Below are positions 26,750 to 34,538 of a stretch of 64,000 nt of DNA, one piece after another. The notes under the pieces were generated by a model. That model searched no databases and was not told where the DNA came from. It worked only from the letters and a program-made list of their open reading frames with translations. Both the position numbers and the translations under genes were made by a program. Where the stretch lies: assembly GCF_900143285.1 (NCBI RefSeq), contig NZ_FRDN01000009.1, positions 1 to 64,000 of the forward strand, in the 5' to 3' direction. The DNA is from Desulfitobacterium chlororespirans DSM 11544 (GTDB lineage Bacteria; Bacillota; Desulfitobacteriia; Desulfitobacteriales; Desulfitobacteriaceae). Each line of letters begins with the position of its first letter. The stretch's first letter is position 1.

Positions 26750-27131
26750 GGCCAGCACCTTCGAGCAAGTGAGGGTGCTGGTAGATGTTACCGATCGCTT
26801 CAACGTGGTCTTTAAAAAATTCTTTGCTCGGATGCAATTTACCGAAATACTTATTTTTTGACTTAAAGCCTGCATCTTCAGCATCAAACTCTATTAGGCT
26901 TTCAAGGTTTCCGTTGTGTCTTACGATATCACCCTCGTATATCTCCACACCGTTTTTGTCATGGAGTCCGGTGAATTGGCATACCGTCTCAGGTATAACC
27001 GTATATGCAAGGTTCTCGTTGTTAAGGTCTACGATATGGAGAAGGCCCCACATCTTTGTTAAATAACCGTAGACAAATTCATCATTATCTACTCTCTCCC
27101 CGCGAAATTTAATCTCTCTTTTCATCTTCAT
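26742..27131 (-). CDS. YopX-family phage protein
   Basis: A 129-residue YopX domain protein. Signature segments are REIKFRGERVDNDEFVYGYL, TVCQFTGLHDKNGVEIYEGDI, and a C-terminal IGNIYQHPHLL. Found widely in Gram-positive phage early regions; its role is not known. The first two codons give two possible ATG starts (27131 or 27125). Confidence 0.85.
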   Translation of the reverse strand: MKMKREIKFRGERVDNDEFVYGYLTKMWGLLHIVDLNNENLAYTVIPETVCQFTGLHDKNGVEIYEGDIVRHNGNLESLIEFDAEDAGFKSKNKYFGKLHPSKEFFKDHVEAIGNIYQHPHLLEGAGHD

Positions 27132-27312
27132 TCCTCCTTGGACACCACTTAGGCGACGTTGATAAATATACCGCCGGGAGATGCCTCATCCTAACGCTCG
27201 GATGTATGCATTGATACGCGCTTCGGCGTACACTTGGCGGATATACGCGATATACGTATTCACACTCCCGGCATTTTGGAGCTGTAGGAATTGGTCTAGT
27301 CATGGCTGTCAC
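27109..27312 (-). CDS. Small Cys-rich protein (67 aa)
   Basis: A 67-residue basic protein with Cys at CRECEYVYR, CIHP and WCPRR, possibly a single zinc site. It overlaps the YopX start by 23 bases. Alternative start four residues in (MTRPIPTAPKC). No family recognised. Confidence 0.5.
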   Translation of the reverse strand: MTAMTRPIPTAPKCRECEYVYRVYPPSVRRSAYQCIHPSVRMRHLPAVYLSTSPKWCPRRNEDEKRD

Positions 27313-27316
27313 CTCT

Positions 27317-27547
27317 TTAATCTAAAATCGTCAGTGCTGTTCTAAATTGCTTTGCCCTTATGCAGTCTGCTATATCACTATCCTTTAGGTCATCCGGCAT
27401 CACTTTTGACACCAGCTCCACCACGTTCCCGTCCGCTTCCATCCCCTCAGAGAGTGCCGACAGGATATCAAACTCATCTTCGAACAACTTCCCGGCCAGA
27501 TACATTTCAAAAATCATCCCTTGGTAAAGCTTGAGTAGCTCAGACAT
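27317..27547 (-). CDS. Small acidic phage protein (76 aa)
   Basis: A 76-residue helical, acidic protein (MSELLKLYQGMIFEMYL). The start at 27547 overlaps the end of the DnaB gene. No domain recognised. The place right after the helicase would suit a replication accessory protein, but nothing in the sequence proves it. Confidence 0.55.
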   Translation of the reverse strand: MSELLKLYQGMIFEMYLAGKLFEDEFDILSALSEGMEADGNVVELVSKVMPDDLKDSDIADCIRAKQFRTALTILD

Positions 27548-28844
27548 TCGCAACGTCAATCACCCTCAGTGTCTCTTTTCTGAATAACACCGGCACCATT
27601 ACATCTGCTTGGCCATCCCTGTTCTTCTCCACGGCGATCCAATAATTCGGGTCCATCCTCCATCCATTCTCCCGGGCTTTCTGGCTTGCCTCCGTCTGTT
27701 CTTCGCTGCTCATCGGCAGAAGCTTGATGTATATATCCGACTCATTTTTCATCCGCCTGGCAACCTGTAGAGTCCCGTCATCATTGAGCTGAGCGAGCAC
27801 CAGAACCGCGATCCCTAATTCCCCGGCCAGCGTCTTAAGTGCCTTGACTATCTGATAAACCTCTTCCCATTCCTTGGAGCTTTTGTCCGTGCGGTCCAGT
27901 CTGCCTATATAGTCCAGAATCACAAGCTTCGCACCCTTTTGGATATGCATCTTCCGAATCGCACTCATCACTTTTTGCAGATTCAGGGAGGGGGAATGGT
28001 AATGGTAAAACGGAGATTTTTCTACGAAGTCCAATGAGTCAAATATTTGTCTCTTCTGCTCACCTGATATTTCGCCGAATTTGATTAGGTCATTGCTGAC
28101 CCCGGAAATCATTGACGCAAACCTCAAGATAACTTGCTGCCGGCTCATCTCTGAATTGATGTATAGCGTCGGGGTATCACTCCCAAAACAGGCGATGGAG
28201 ATAAAGTTTTGAGCGAAGGCAGTCTTCCCTTTACCGCTCTCTGCGGCAACGATGATTAGATCCCCGGCCTTCCACCCCCCTGTCAGCCTGTTAAGCTTCC
28301 CTATCCCCGTCGGTATGCCCTGAAGGAGTCCCTTGTTGGCTATCCTTTCCTCAATGACTTGCTTCCCCGTCTGCACCAACTCCGCCCCTGATTCGATCTT
28401 CTCGGCGTTGTCGATAGTTAGTCTCATGATGACTTCCGTCGCATCCTGCAGGAGCTTGTTCACGTCGACAATAGGGTTTTTCATCTCTTCGGCTAATCGG
28501 ATGAAGTCTTTCCGCATCTTCCGGAGTCGGGCCTTGTCTTTAACATTTTTTAGCCAGTAAGGAAGCTGTGTCACCGATACATGGAATCCGATGGTCTGTT
28601 TTGCATATTCCCGGTCCTCAGGTTTGGAGAAGGTGCCGCGCTTATGCCCCTCTTTTAACATTTCCAGGTATGTAGGCTTGATGGACTGAGCATAAAGGGA
28701 TGCGAGGATATCAAACATGGCTTGGTGCCTTGGCTCGTAGAAGTCCTCGGCCTGCATTGCCGCGGTTGCCTCAATCAGTCCCTCTTCGCTCTCCAACATA
28801 GCCGCTATGATGCTTCGTTCCGATTCGTAGTCAAAGTAGTTCAT
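27540..28844 (-). CDS. Replicative DNA helicase, DnaB family
   Basis: A 434-residue phage DnaB-like 5'-3' helicase. Residues 1-100 form the helical N-terminal domain (IIAAMLESEEGLIEATAAM). The RecA-type motor follows: Walker A VAAESGKGKTAFAQNF near residue 200, Walker B LVILDYIGRLDR near residue 305, and VLVLAQLNDDGT after it. Slightly shorter than host DnaB. It is next to the initiator gene, so the phage brings its own origin recognition and helicase. Confidence 0.93.
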   Translation of the reverse strand: MNYFDYESERSIIAAMLESEEGLIEATAAMQAEDFYEPRHQAMFDILASLYAQSIKPTYLEMLKEGHKRGTFSKPEDREYAKQTIGFHVSVTQLPYWLKNVKDKARLRKMRKDFIRLAEEMKNPIVDVNKLLQDATEVIMRLTIDNAEKIESGAELVQTGKQVIEERIANKGLLQGIPTGIGKLNRLTGGWKAGDLIIVAAESGKGKTAFAQNFISIACFGSDTPTLYINSEMSRQQVILRFASMISGVSNDLIKFGEISGEQKRQIFDSLDFVEKSPFYHYHSPSLNLQKVMSAIRKMHIQKGAKLVILDYIGRLDRTDKSSKEWEEVYQIVKALKTLAGELGIAVLVLAQLNDDGTLQVARRMKNESDIYIKLLPMSSEEQTEASQKARENGWRMDPNYWIAVEKNRDGQADVMVPVLFRKETLRVIDVANV

Positions 28845-28850
28845 TTTTTA

Positions 28851-29612
28851 TCACCACAACTTCTTCGGTCCTTCTTCAGGCTTGTGGGCCTCCGCTTCCT
28901 GGTAGTTTTCATCCAGGTAATCCACATAGCCGGAGTTAAAGAATGTGCTGCCGTTCTGTAGATACCTTCTCTCATGACCTTCTTTGGCTTTTTTATACCT
29001 CTCGATTGCTCTACTCATTTCCTCGATTCCGATCTTCGCCAACTTCGCCTTCTGCGTTTTACTAACTTGGCCCTTACCCTCTTTCTTCGGATAGAGCTTC
29101 CAAATCGATTCAAAAACGCCATTAATATTAATATCTATATCTTGATCTATATCTAGATCTGTTGCGTTACTCTGCGTTACCGTAACGTTACTTGAAGCGT
29201 TACTTGTAACGTTACATTCTTGTAGCTCCCTTTGTTTCTGGCGGTATCTTGACACTCTGTGCGCCGTCTGCTCCCGAATCTTCTCTAACCCCTCAATATT
29301 CTGGTGTTTCTCCCAGTTCGGAAGAAAAAGCCCCATCTCGTCAGTTTCCATCATGCCAAGTTTACGGAACGTCTCAAGCGCAAGCTTTACGGTGCTGGCG
29401 GGTTTCCTAAATTTGTGGGCCAACATATCCTCGGTATACGGGATGTTTTCGGTCAGGAGAATGTAGCCACCGGCATTGCATTTCCCCGCTAAGGTGAGTA
29501 GGCGAATCCAGATGAGTAGGATAGAGTCAGCCTCTGGTAAACTTGATATAAAGTCTATTTTCTCATCGTCAAACATGTTTGTTGCGAGTTTTATCCACTT
29601 GACGTCCGCCAT
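28851..29612 (-). CDS. Replisome organizer / replication initiator
   Basis: A 253-residue protein with the phage replisome organizer N-terminal winged-helix domain (WIKLATNMFDDEKIDFI; HKFRKPASTVKLALETFRKLG). A Ser/Thr/Asn/Asp-rich linker (about 135-165) and a C-terminal domain similar to DnaD-type tails follow (ALERYKKAK-like; QNGSTFFNSGYVDYL). The DNA that encodes the linker contains an AT-rich stretch and five iteron-like repeats, so the gene probably holds its own origin, as O of lambda does. Confidence 0.85.
   Translation of the reverse strand: MADVKWIKLATNMFDDEKIDFISSLPEADSILLIWIRLLTLAGKCNAGGYILLTENIPYTEDMLAHKFRKPASTVKLALETFRKLGMMETDEMGLFLPNWEKHQNIEGLEKIREQTAHRVSRYRQKQRELQECNVTSNASSNVTVTQSNATDLDIDQDIDININGVFESIWKLYPKKEGKGQVSKTQKAKLAKIGIEEMSRAIERYKKAKEGHERRYLQNGSTFFNSGYVDYLDENYQEAEAHKPEEGPKKLW
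29121..29215. other. Candidate phage replication origin inside the initiator gene
   Basis: On the plus strand five copies of RCGTTAC begin at 29164, 29174, 29185, 29197 and 29209, spaced 10-12 bases, so they lie on about the same face of the helix. Two lie in the palindrome GTAACGTTAC. The flank 29121-29160 is almost pure A/T and would suit strand opening. Iterons plus an AT-rich tract within the initiator's own linker region is the lambda-type layout. Confidence 0.6.
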
Positions 29613-29614
29613 CC

Positions 29615-30163
29615 CTACCCCTCCTCATCTACCTTAAGCAACTTCCTCACCGTCATAAACACATCCTGGGCACATCGGAAGGGGTCCGCTGTAATCTCTC
29701 TCCCTGTATACCGCAGCACATGATACCCAGCCTTGGTAAATGCCCTGTCACGCCTCTTGTCGCGCTTAGCCTGCTCAGGTGTGCGCTCATGATAGTCGTG
29801 CCCGTCGCACTCAATGACCACCTTGACACTCACATGAGGGAAGCACTTAGCCCACGCCTCAACGAAGAAATCCACCCGGTACTCTTCTCCTTCAATTTGG
29901 ACCTCCCACTGAGGGAGCAAATGGATGGCGTAATTTGACCGCATAGGCTCCATCTGCTCCCAGAGGCAAAGACACATCATCTTCTCAATGGGAGATTCGC
30001 ATTTGGAGAGATTCTGGAGCTTTTTGAGGGTAAATCTACCAAGGATGATGTCAAGCACGTCCTGGACCCTTCCAGCGCGCTCCACAGAGGGAAGAATATC
30101 CTCAAACTGCCTTTCGAATTCGCGGGTTGTCTCAAGCAAGCTGTTGGTCAAGTTTCCAGTCAT
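29615..30163 (-). CDS. DUF559-like nuclease (PD-(D/E)XK fold)
   Basis: A 182-residue protein. The C-terminal half is a Vsr/DUF559-like nuclease fold: EEYRVDFFVEAW gives the Asp, VVIECDGHDYHERTPEQ gives E-x-D, and RDRAFTKAGYHVLRYTGREI closes the domain. It may nick or cut DNA, perhaps in repair or processing. Start at ATG 30163, behind AAGGGGTGAGG. It stands between the initiator and small early genes with no obvious partner methylase next to it. Confidence 0.75.
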   Translation of the reverse strand: MTGNLTNSLLETTREFERQFEDILPSVERAGRVQDVLDIILGRFTLKKLQNLSKCESPIEKMMCLCLWEQMEPMRSNYAIHLLPQWEVQIEGEEYRVDFFVEAWAKCFPHVSVKVVIECDGHDYHERTPEQAKRDKRRDRAFTKAGYHVLRYTGREITADPFRCAQDVFMTVRKLLKVDEEG

Positions 30164-30177
30164 GCCCTCACCCCTTA

Positions 30178-30510
30178 TCAATCCTCGATAAACCACTTGC
30201 TGTTGATCAGTTCAATGGACAACATTCCTCTTTCCAAAAGCCATTCGGGAGTGCAGCGCGTAACAAGGCCCCTCTCATCTGATATAGACTTCCCACTATT
30301 GACCGCCGTCATGAAATCCACTGGCTCGCGCACTAACTCCCAATCTTCGTTTATTTTTGGGCAGGCATAATCAGTTCTTGTTGTATCGCTAAGGATAGAG
30401 ATTAACTGCCCTTTCTCATTTAACTCAAACGTTTCCCTGTGGGCTAACCTATTAAACTTTGCCTTTGGATTCTCTAAGGCCATCTTGTATACTTCCCACG
30501 TCTTTAACAT
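30178..30510 (-). CDS. Hypothetical early phage protein (110 aa)
   Basis: A 110-residue protein starting MLKTWEVYKMALENPKAKF, with repeated aromatic and charged segments that resemble small phage proteins that mimic or bind DNA-processing enzymes, but no family is recognised. Good ribosome site GGAGG. It overlaps the end of the upstream 58-residue frame. Confidence 0.6.
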   Translation of the reverse strand: MLKTWEVYKMALENPKAKFNRLAHRETFELNEKGQLISILSDTTRTDYACPKINEDWELVREPVDFMTAVNSGKSISDERGLVTRCTPEWLLERGMLSIELINSKWFIED

Positions 30511-30628
30511 CTCGTACCTCCTCCGGGTCCCATGACCCATACTCTTTTATGATGTGGTCCACATAGGCCCCCAGGGACGCGAATCCCTGGGATGTTGCTA
30601 TGGATTCGAGGGTTGCTATGTCAATCAT
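30452..30628 (-). CDS. Small protein (58 aa) overlapping the next gene
   Basis: A 58-residue frame with ATG 30628 behind GAGGTG. It reads MIDIATLESIATSQGFASLG and ends 59 bases inside the next gene in another frame. The first two thirds look like a folded protein; the last part may be out-of-frame chance sequence. Confidence 0.5.
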   Translation of the reverse strand: MIDIATLESIATSQGFASLGAYVDHIIKEYGSWDPEEVRDVKDVGSIQDGLRESKGKV

Positions 30629-30637
30629 GTGATCACC

Positions 30638-31435
30638 TCAAAACATCTCTAATTGTTGCGCGGGTGTGCGATTCATCCAAATTGTCTCGACTACCGGTTT
30701 CCTATACCCAGCTTGCGCATTCACACTTTCTTTGTGCCAACCGTGAAGGATCGTGTTATACACGTCGTTTTCATAGCCCGATAAAATAACCGGCCCGGGG
30801 TGGTCAAGTAAAGCCTGCAGCATCTCCCTATGATCGTTATCCGTCATTTCGCATTTATATTGCTTTCCGGTCCTGGTACCCAAAACGTAGGGAGGATCTG
30901 CATAGATTAAGACATTTGGATACTTGTGGCGCTTGATGACTTCTATGGCCGGCCTATTTTCGATTTGGACCTTCCTCAATCTCTCGGCAGCTTCCAGAAT
31001 CCACACAGGCAGGCGGTACCAGTTTGAGAGTTCATAAGCTTTTTCGCGGCCTTGTACATCGTTCTTCCATCCAACCTTGTAGCCGTTTACTCTAAACCCA
31101 TGACCCTGCCAGCATTGGAGTAAGAACCACCGGGCTTGCATGATTGGCTCCTCGGGTGCTGGCTGCTCAAACGTGGAATCGTATTCGAATCTAGAAAACG
31201 GGGTGGCCGCAATCACCCTTGCCAGCTCTTCAGGCTGCTCCCGGATGATTCGAAAGAGGTTAACGACGTTGCAGTCCAGGTCATTCACGGTTTCTATAGG
31301 ACTTGGCCTTTTCTTGAAGAGGACAGCACCGCTGCCAAGGTACGGTTCGAGGTATGTGTGATGATCTGGCATGTGGCCGATAATCCAATCTGCGATACCC
31401 CACTTTGATCCGGGGTACTTAACCACTGCCTTCAT
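30638..31435 (-). CDS. DNA adenine methylase, Dam/D12 class
   Basis: A 265-residue N6-adenine methyltransferase. It starts MKAVVKYPGSKWGIADWI (the SAM-binding motif I: YPGSK), has EPYLGSGAVLF, and the catalytic motif IV DPPY (YADPPYVLGTR near residue 158). Start at ATG 31435 overlaps the upstream stop by four bases. There is no matching restriction gene next to it, so it probably protects phage DNA or regulates, rather than forming an RM system. Recognition sequence unknown. Confidence 0.92.
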   Translation of the reverse strand: MKAVVKYPGSKWGIADWIIGHMPDHHTYLEPYLGSGAVLFKKRPSPIETVNDLDCNVVNLFRIIREQPEELARVIAATPFSRFEYDSTFEQPAPEEPIMQARWFLLQCWQGHGFRVNGYKVGWKNDVQGREKAYELSNWYRLPVWILEAAERLRKVQIENRPAIEVIKRHKYPNVLIYADPPYVLGTRTGKQYKCEMTDNDHREMLQALLDHPGPVILSGYENDVYNTILHGWHKESVNAQAGYRKPVVETIWMNRTPAQQLEMF

Positions 31436-31818
31436 GAGCTTTCTCCCAAACTTTTGTATATGGCCGTTATAGCCTCTCCAGCCCTGCACGTTGAACAGGG
31501 AATGTTGCAATAGTCGCATGCGCCTTCTAGGGCCTCTTTGGTCAACAAAAGGATCTTGTCTTTTTGCTTTATTGCATCCTCTAATTTGTAGTTGTGCAGC
31601 TGCTCCCCACGATATGCTGAGGCCATAGCATCAAGTCTCGACTCGTACTCCTGTTGCTGCGATTCAACTTTATCCAGCAGGGCAAGGGCTGTTTTGGCCA
31701 CATCAGCAATGCAGTCATCTATATAAACCGCTTTAATTACGCAGTTGCTGCATCCTAATTTTCTGCACCTCGTCGCATCCTCAAGCTGTTCCCGCGTTAG
31801 CATAGATTCCTCAGCCAT
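31432..31818 (-). CDS. Cys-rich coiled-coil protein (128 aa)
   Basis: A 128-residue protein with a Cys group near the start (CRKLGCSNC) and another near the end (CDYCNIPCSTC) flanking a coiled-coil core. The two groups could close onto one metal site. Start at ATG 31818 behind GGAGGTG. No family assigned. It is coupled to both the DUF5131 and Dam-type genes. Confidence 0.6.
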   Translation of the reverse strand: MAEESMLTREQLEDATRCRKLGCSNCVIKAVYIDDCIADVAKTALALLDKVESQQQEYESRLDAMASAYRGEQLHNYKLEDAIKQKDKILLLTKEALEGACDYCNIPCSTCRAGEAITAIYKSLGESS

Positions 31819-32671
31819 GATGCACCTCCGGGAATTCATCCCATGTCCGACCGTCCAAGAGTCGGCCAGCCTTCACCTTGCCGACCTTAGCCATTAGCCC
31901 GTTTGGCTGCCCGTCCAATGAGATAACAGGGCCAGGTGTTAGAATCCCTGAGAAATGGTCACAGGGAGCATATTCTCCCCATTGCTTGAAGAGAAAAGGC
32001 ACATCCGTAGCCCGGCATTGATCCCTCAGGTCCCGTACCCAATCAGGATGCATTGGCCTTGCACCTGGTCCCGTCTCTCCACCGCATATCACCCAGGCCA
32101 ATTTTCCTGTATCTTTCCATGGTCTGCCCATATCAAATTGTTTACCAGTCAATGCGTTAGTTTGCCAATCATGATCGATATACATCAGGTTAATCGGTCC
32201 AAGCATCGGTTCTACGCTGACAAATCTCACTGCTGCCGGTATCCGTAGAAGCAATGGTATCCGCTTGTCTGCCTGTTCCTGATTCTCTGCAGTAACCCCC
32301 AGCCAAACATTAGGCCATCCATTCCCCCAATCACTCGGAAGCCGATCCACTATGTTCACCGGACGCTTGGTTAAGATCTGATAGGTCAGTTGAGGAGTTT
32401 TTCTGATAATCTCCCAAGCTTCTTCTCTCCATTCGTCAGCTTCTTCAATGAAGAAATCTGACCAAGAACAAGTGAATACTAATCCTGATTTAAGCTTTAA
32501 CGGTGATCTAAACGTCTGATTTGATGACCGCTTTACTGTTGCGGGGTCTTGCCCATAACGGTTTTTATCGCGGTACATGTAGCAATGGTCACATCCAGGA
32601 CTTACTGGGTGACAACCTTGCCAAGGATTCCATGTGTGATCTGTCCATTCTATTCTGCTATTCTCAGCCAT
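31811..32671 (-). CDS. DUF5131 / phage Gp37-Gp68 family protein
   Basis: A 286-residue member of the Gp37/Gp68 (DUF5131) family. It begins IEWTDHTWNPWQGCHPVSPGC and continues CDHCY, so the three cysteines resemble a radical SAM-type cluster motif (C-x7-C-x2-C here). Later marks are WLGVTAENQEQADKRIP, VSVEPMLGPI, and ICGGETGPGARPMHPDWVRDLRDQC. The substrate is not known for the family. Start at ATG 32671, overlapping a Cys-rich 47-residue gene by eight bases. Confidence 0.85.
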   Translation of the reverse strand: MAENSRIEWTDHTWNPWQGCHPVSPGCDHCYMYRDKNRYGQDPATVKRSSNQTFRSPLKLKSGLVFTCSWSDFFIEEADEWREEAWEIIRKTPQLTYQILTKRPVNIVDRLPSDWGNGWPNVWLGVTAENQEQADKRIPLLLRIPAAVRFVSVEPMLGPINLMYIDHDWQTNALTGKQFDMGRPWKDTGKLAWVICGGETGPGARPMHPDWVRDLRDQCRATDVPFLFKQWGEYAPCDHFSGILTPGPVISLDGQPNGLMAKVGKVKAGRLLDGRTWDEFPEVHHG

Positions 32672-32807
32672 CCATATCACCTCTGGCCTTGTCTCCCTCA
32701 TCTGCTGCGCATTTCGAGGTTATCTTTTCAAAATCCCTACAAACACCCTCGCCATGACACATATCGGCCCCGCAAGATTCGTGCCATTTGCAGTTATCGT
32801 CAAACAT
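32664..32807 (-). CDS. Cys-rich microprotein (47 aa) coupled to DUF5131
   Basis: A 47-residue acidic protein with Cys at positions 6, 12, 17, 23 and 33 (DNCKWHESCGADMCHGEG), too short for most gene callers. It has AGGAGA seven bases before the ATG. The stop overlaps the DUF5131 start by eight bases. The spacing of cysteines suggests a metal site. It lies directly after the tRNA-like element. Confidence 0.65.
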   Translation of the reverse strand: MFDDNCKWHESCGADMCHGEGVCRDFEKITSKCAADEGDKARGDMDG

Positions 32808-32830
32808 ATTTCTATCTCCTCCCTAAGGGG

Positions 32831-32951
32831 TGTGAGGGCGGGGATTTGTTCACCCCGCATGACAATTCTTACTGCGAACCATATATTTCGGATGGTGATT
32901 GCCTACTCGCTTATCCGATAAAATAGCGTCTACCTATTCCGCCACCTCACA
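32831..32951 (-). ncRNA. tRNA-Leu-like RNA element
   Basis: The first 26 bases match a tRNA-Leu 5' half: a 7-base acceptor strand TGTGAGG, U8, a D-arm GCGGAATAGGTAGACGC with A14, G18-G19 and A21 in place. Its acceptor partner CCTCACA lies 121 bases on, after a 6-bp T-arm-like hairpin GCGGGG/CCCCGC. The middle is far too long (about 67 bases), the anticodon arm is not regular, the T-loop lacks TTCRA, and no CCA is encoded (CCC follows). It is therefore a tRNA-derived or tRNA-mimic RNA, not a normal tRNA gene. It starts nine bases after a nucleotidyltransferase-like gene. Confidence 0.55.
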
Positions 32952-32959
32952 CATGACAC

Positions 32960-33847
32960 TTAGAATATCCGGTTAATGACTTCGAAAAGGTAGCAATTGT
33001 CAACCTTAAACTCTGGATCTTCTTCAACCCTCTTCTTTACTGCAGTTAATGCCATTGCAAAGTAAGCGCTATCTACACCTGTTAACTGTTCTTCGAGCAC
33101 GTTGATGTCGTGCAGATTAAGCTCTTGCAACTGGAGAACCATCTTTAGGTACTGACCGGCGTTTATTTGCCACCCGCGCTGTATAAACTTTTTGGTTCTC
33201 ATAATCGATGCCAGAGGGTATTTACTCCCTTGGTATACAAGTTCTTTTGCCAGGATAGCTTCAAGAGCTTTGCCCGAGAGGACTAAGTTATTATCCTTAG
33301 ATGTCCAATAGCATGTCGCATGGACAAAATCATAGTTGGTGTGTATCTCTTCAGCATTGCCATAAAAACGGATGACAAGCTGGACTTTATTTGTTAAGGT
33401 GATTGCATTCGAGGATAAGAAAACTGGTCTATAAGAGGGCTTCTCCTCGCTCTGAGCCTCTTTGAGTTCTTGCAGACCCAACTCTTCCATTCCCTCGTCA
33501 TCGAACTCGGTGGTAAGTTCCTCGGACTCTTCATCTTCGGCGGCAATGCCTGCGCTGCTCACGAATACCCTTATCCTGCTGTTCTCAAGCTCTTGGACAG
33601 CCACACCCTTTTGAGTCTTTTGGTTAAACTGCTCAACGTAATACCGGGCCACGGCAAGACATGTCTCTTTATTGGTAAAGTAATAATCAAAATCGTTAAC
33701 TTTTTCACCAAGCAACATTGAGACGATTGAGCCACCTGTGATGATGGAGTTTTTATCGACTAATTTTCTAACCTCTTCGTCCTGGATAGAGGCAACAAAA
33801 TCTTTATGTTTCTTAGCCAAAATGGCTTTGATTGTTTTAGCTTTCAT
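32960..33847 (-). CDS. Nucleotidyltransferase-like phage protein
   Basis: A 295-residue protein with a Pol-beta-superfamily head: IITGGSIVSMLLGEKVNDFDYYF (residues about 35-57) fits the GG...LLG...D-x-D pattern of poly(A)/CCA-adding enzymes, with D52 and D54 as likely metal ligands. An acidic insert lies at about 103-135, then a helical C-terminal half. Similar proteins are known from clostridial phages without a defined role. The next transcribed element is a tRNA-Leu-like RNA only nine bases downstream, which makes an RNA substrate plausible. It could also act on a nucleotide or protein. Confidence 0.65.
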   Translation of the reverse strand: MKAKTIKAILAKKHKDFVASIQDEEVRKLVDKNSIITGGSIVSMLLGEKVNDFDYYFTNKETCLAVARYYVEQFNQKTQKGVAVQELENSRIRVFVSSAGIAAEDEESEELTTEFDDEGMEELGLQELKEAQSEEKPSYRPVFLSSNAITLTNKVQLVIRFYGNAEEIHTNYDFVHATCYWTSKDNNLVLSGKALEAILAKELVYQGSKYPLASIMRTKKFIQRGWQINAGQYLKMVLQLQELNLHDINVLEEQLTGVDSAYFAMALTAVKKRVEEDPEFKVDNCYLFEVINRIF

Positions 33848-33863
33848 CTTTTCTCCTCACTTT

Positions 33864-34520
33864 CTAAATTCTCAATCCCAGCTGTTTGCAGAGGTGCTCA
33901 TCTAGCCGTATCGGATAAATGTGATTCTTCTCGAAAAACTCCGACTCCGGGATGTTGTGGATCGCACCTTTGCCAAGTCTATGATGCTCAGCGCACAATG
34001 CCACAGCCTGCAGGCCAAGGTGGGATATCTTCTGCCGATTACGTCCCATTCCAACGCGATCCTCGCCGCTATGATGGACCTCAGCCTTTTTACCACAAAG
34101 AACACAGGTACGAGTAGCCAGGCACATGTAGAGGTATCTGCTTACATCAGGAGCACGGTCGAGGTAGCTATCCAGTGTAGGAATACCCCATACCAGGCAA
34201 AACTCAATCAGATGCTGTAGGTAGTTGCTGGCCGTGGTCATATCCACGTTGGATAGACTAAACCATGGCTCTCCGGTTGTGGCGATGTAATCGGCCTTAA
34301 AGATGCTCTTTAAATCCTCGACATCATGCCCTGTGTACAGGGAGATATCGCGGAGGGTTGCATAGATATGTTTCCTTTGTGCTGCGCTGATGTGCCGGCC
34401 ATCGGTGACGATGATTTCTACCGTGTCGATTCGCCGCTTATCAACCAGATAGGATGACAGAGGAGCACGGATAAAGACCTCTGCATCTGTTGTTTTAACA
34501 ACCTGACCGTGTATAATCAT
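33864..34520 (-). CDS. HNHc-type nuclease of phage recombination region
   Basis: A 218-residue protein. The N-terminal half matches the putative HNHc family seen beside phage SSB/recombinase genes (ISAAQRKHIYATLRDISLYTGHD). The C-terminal half holds an HNH site: CVLCGKKAEVHHSG with zinc cysteines and His pair, and VALCAEHHRLGKGAIH. It probably cuts branched or single-stranded DNA; the activity is inferred. Confidence 0.8.
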   Translation of the reverse strand: MIIHGQVVKTTDAEVFIRAPLSSYLVDKRRIDTVEIIVTDGRHISAAQRKHIYATLRDISLYTGHDVEDLKSIFKADYIATTGEPWFSLSNVDMTTASNYLQHLIEFCLVWGIPTLDSYLDRAPDVSRYLYMCLATRTCVLCGKKAEVHHSGEDRVGMGRNRQKISHLGLQAVALCAEHHRLGKGAIHNIPESEFFEKNHIYPIRLDEHLCKQLGLRI

Positions 34521-34538
34521 CCGTGCTCCCTCCTCTCA

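Noticed and set aside
32831-32951. A normal functional tRNA-Leu gene in the prophage
   Set aside because: Acceptor and D-arm fit, but the anticodon arm, T-loop, length and 3' end do not; listed as tRNA-like RNA instead.
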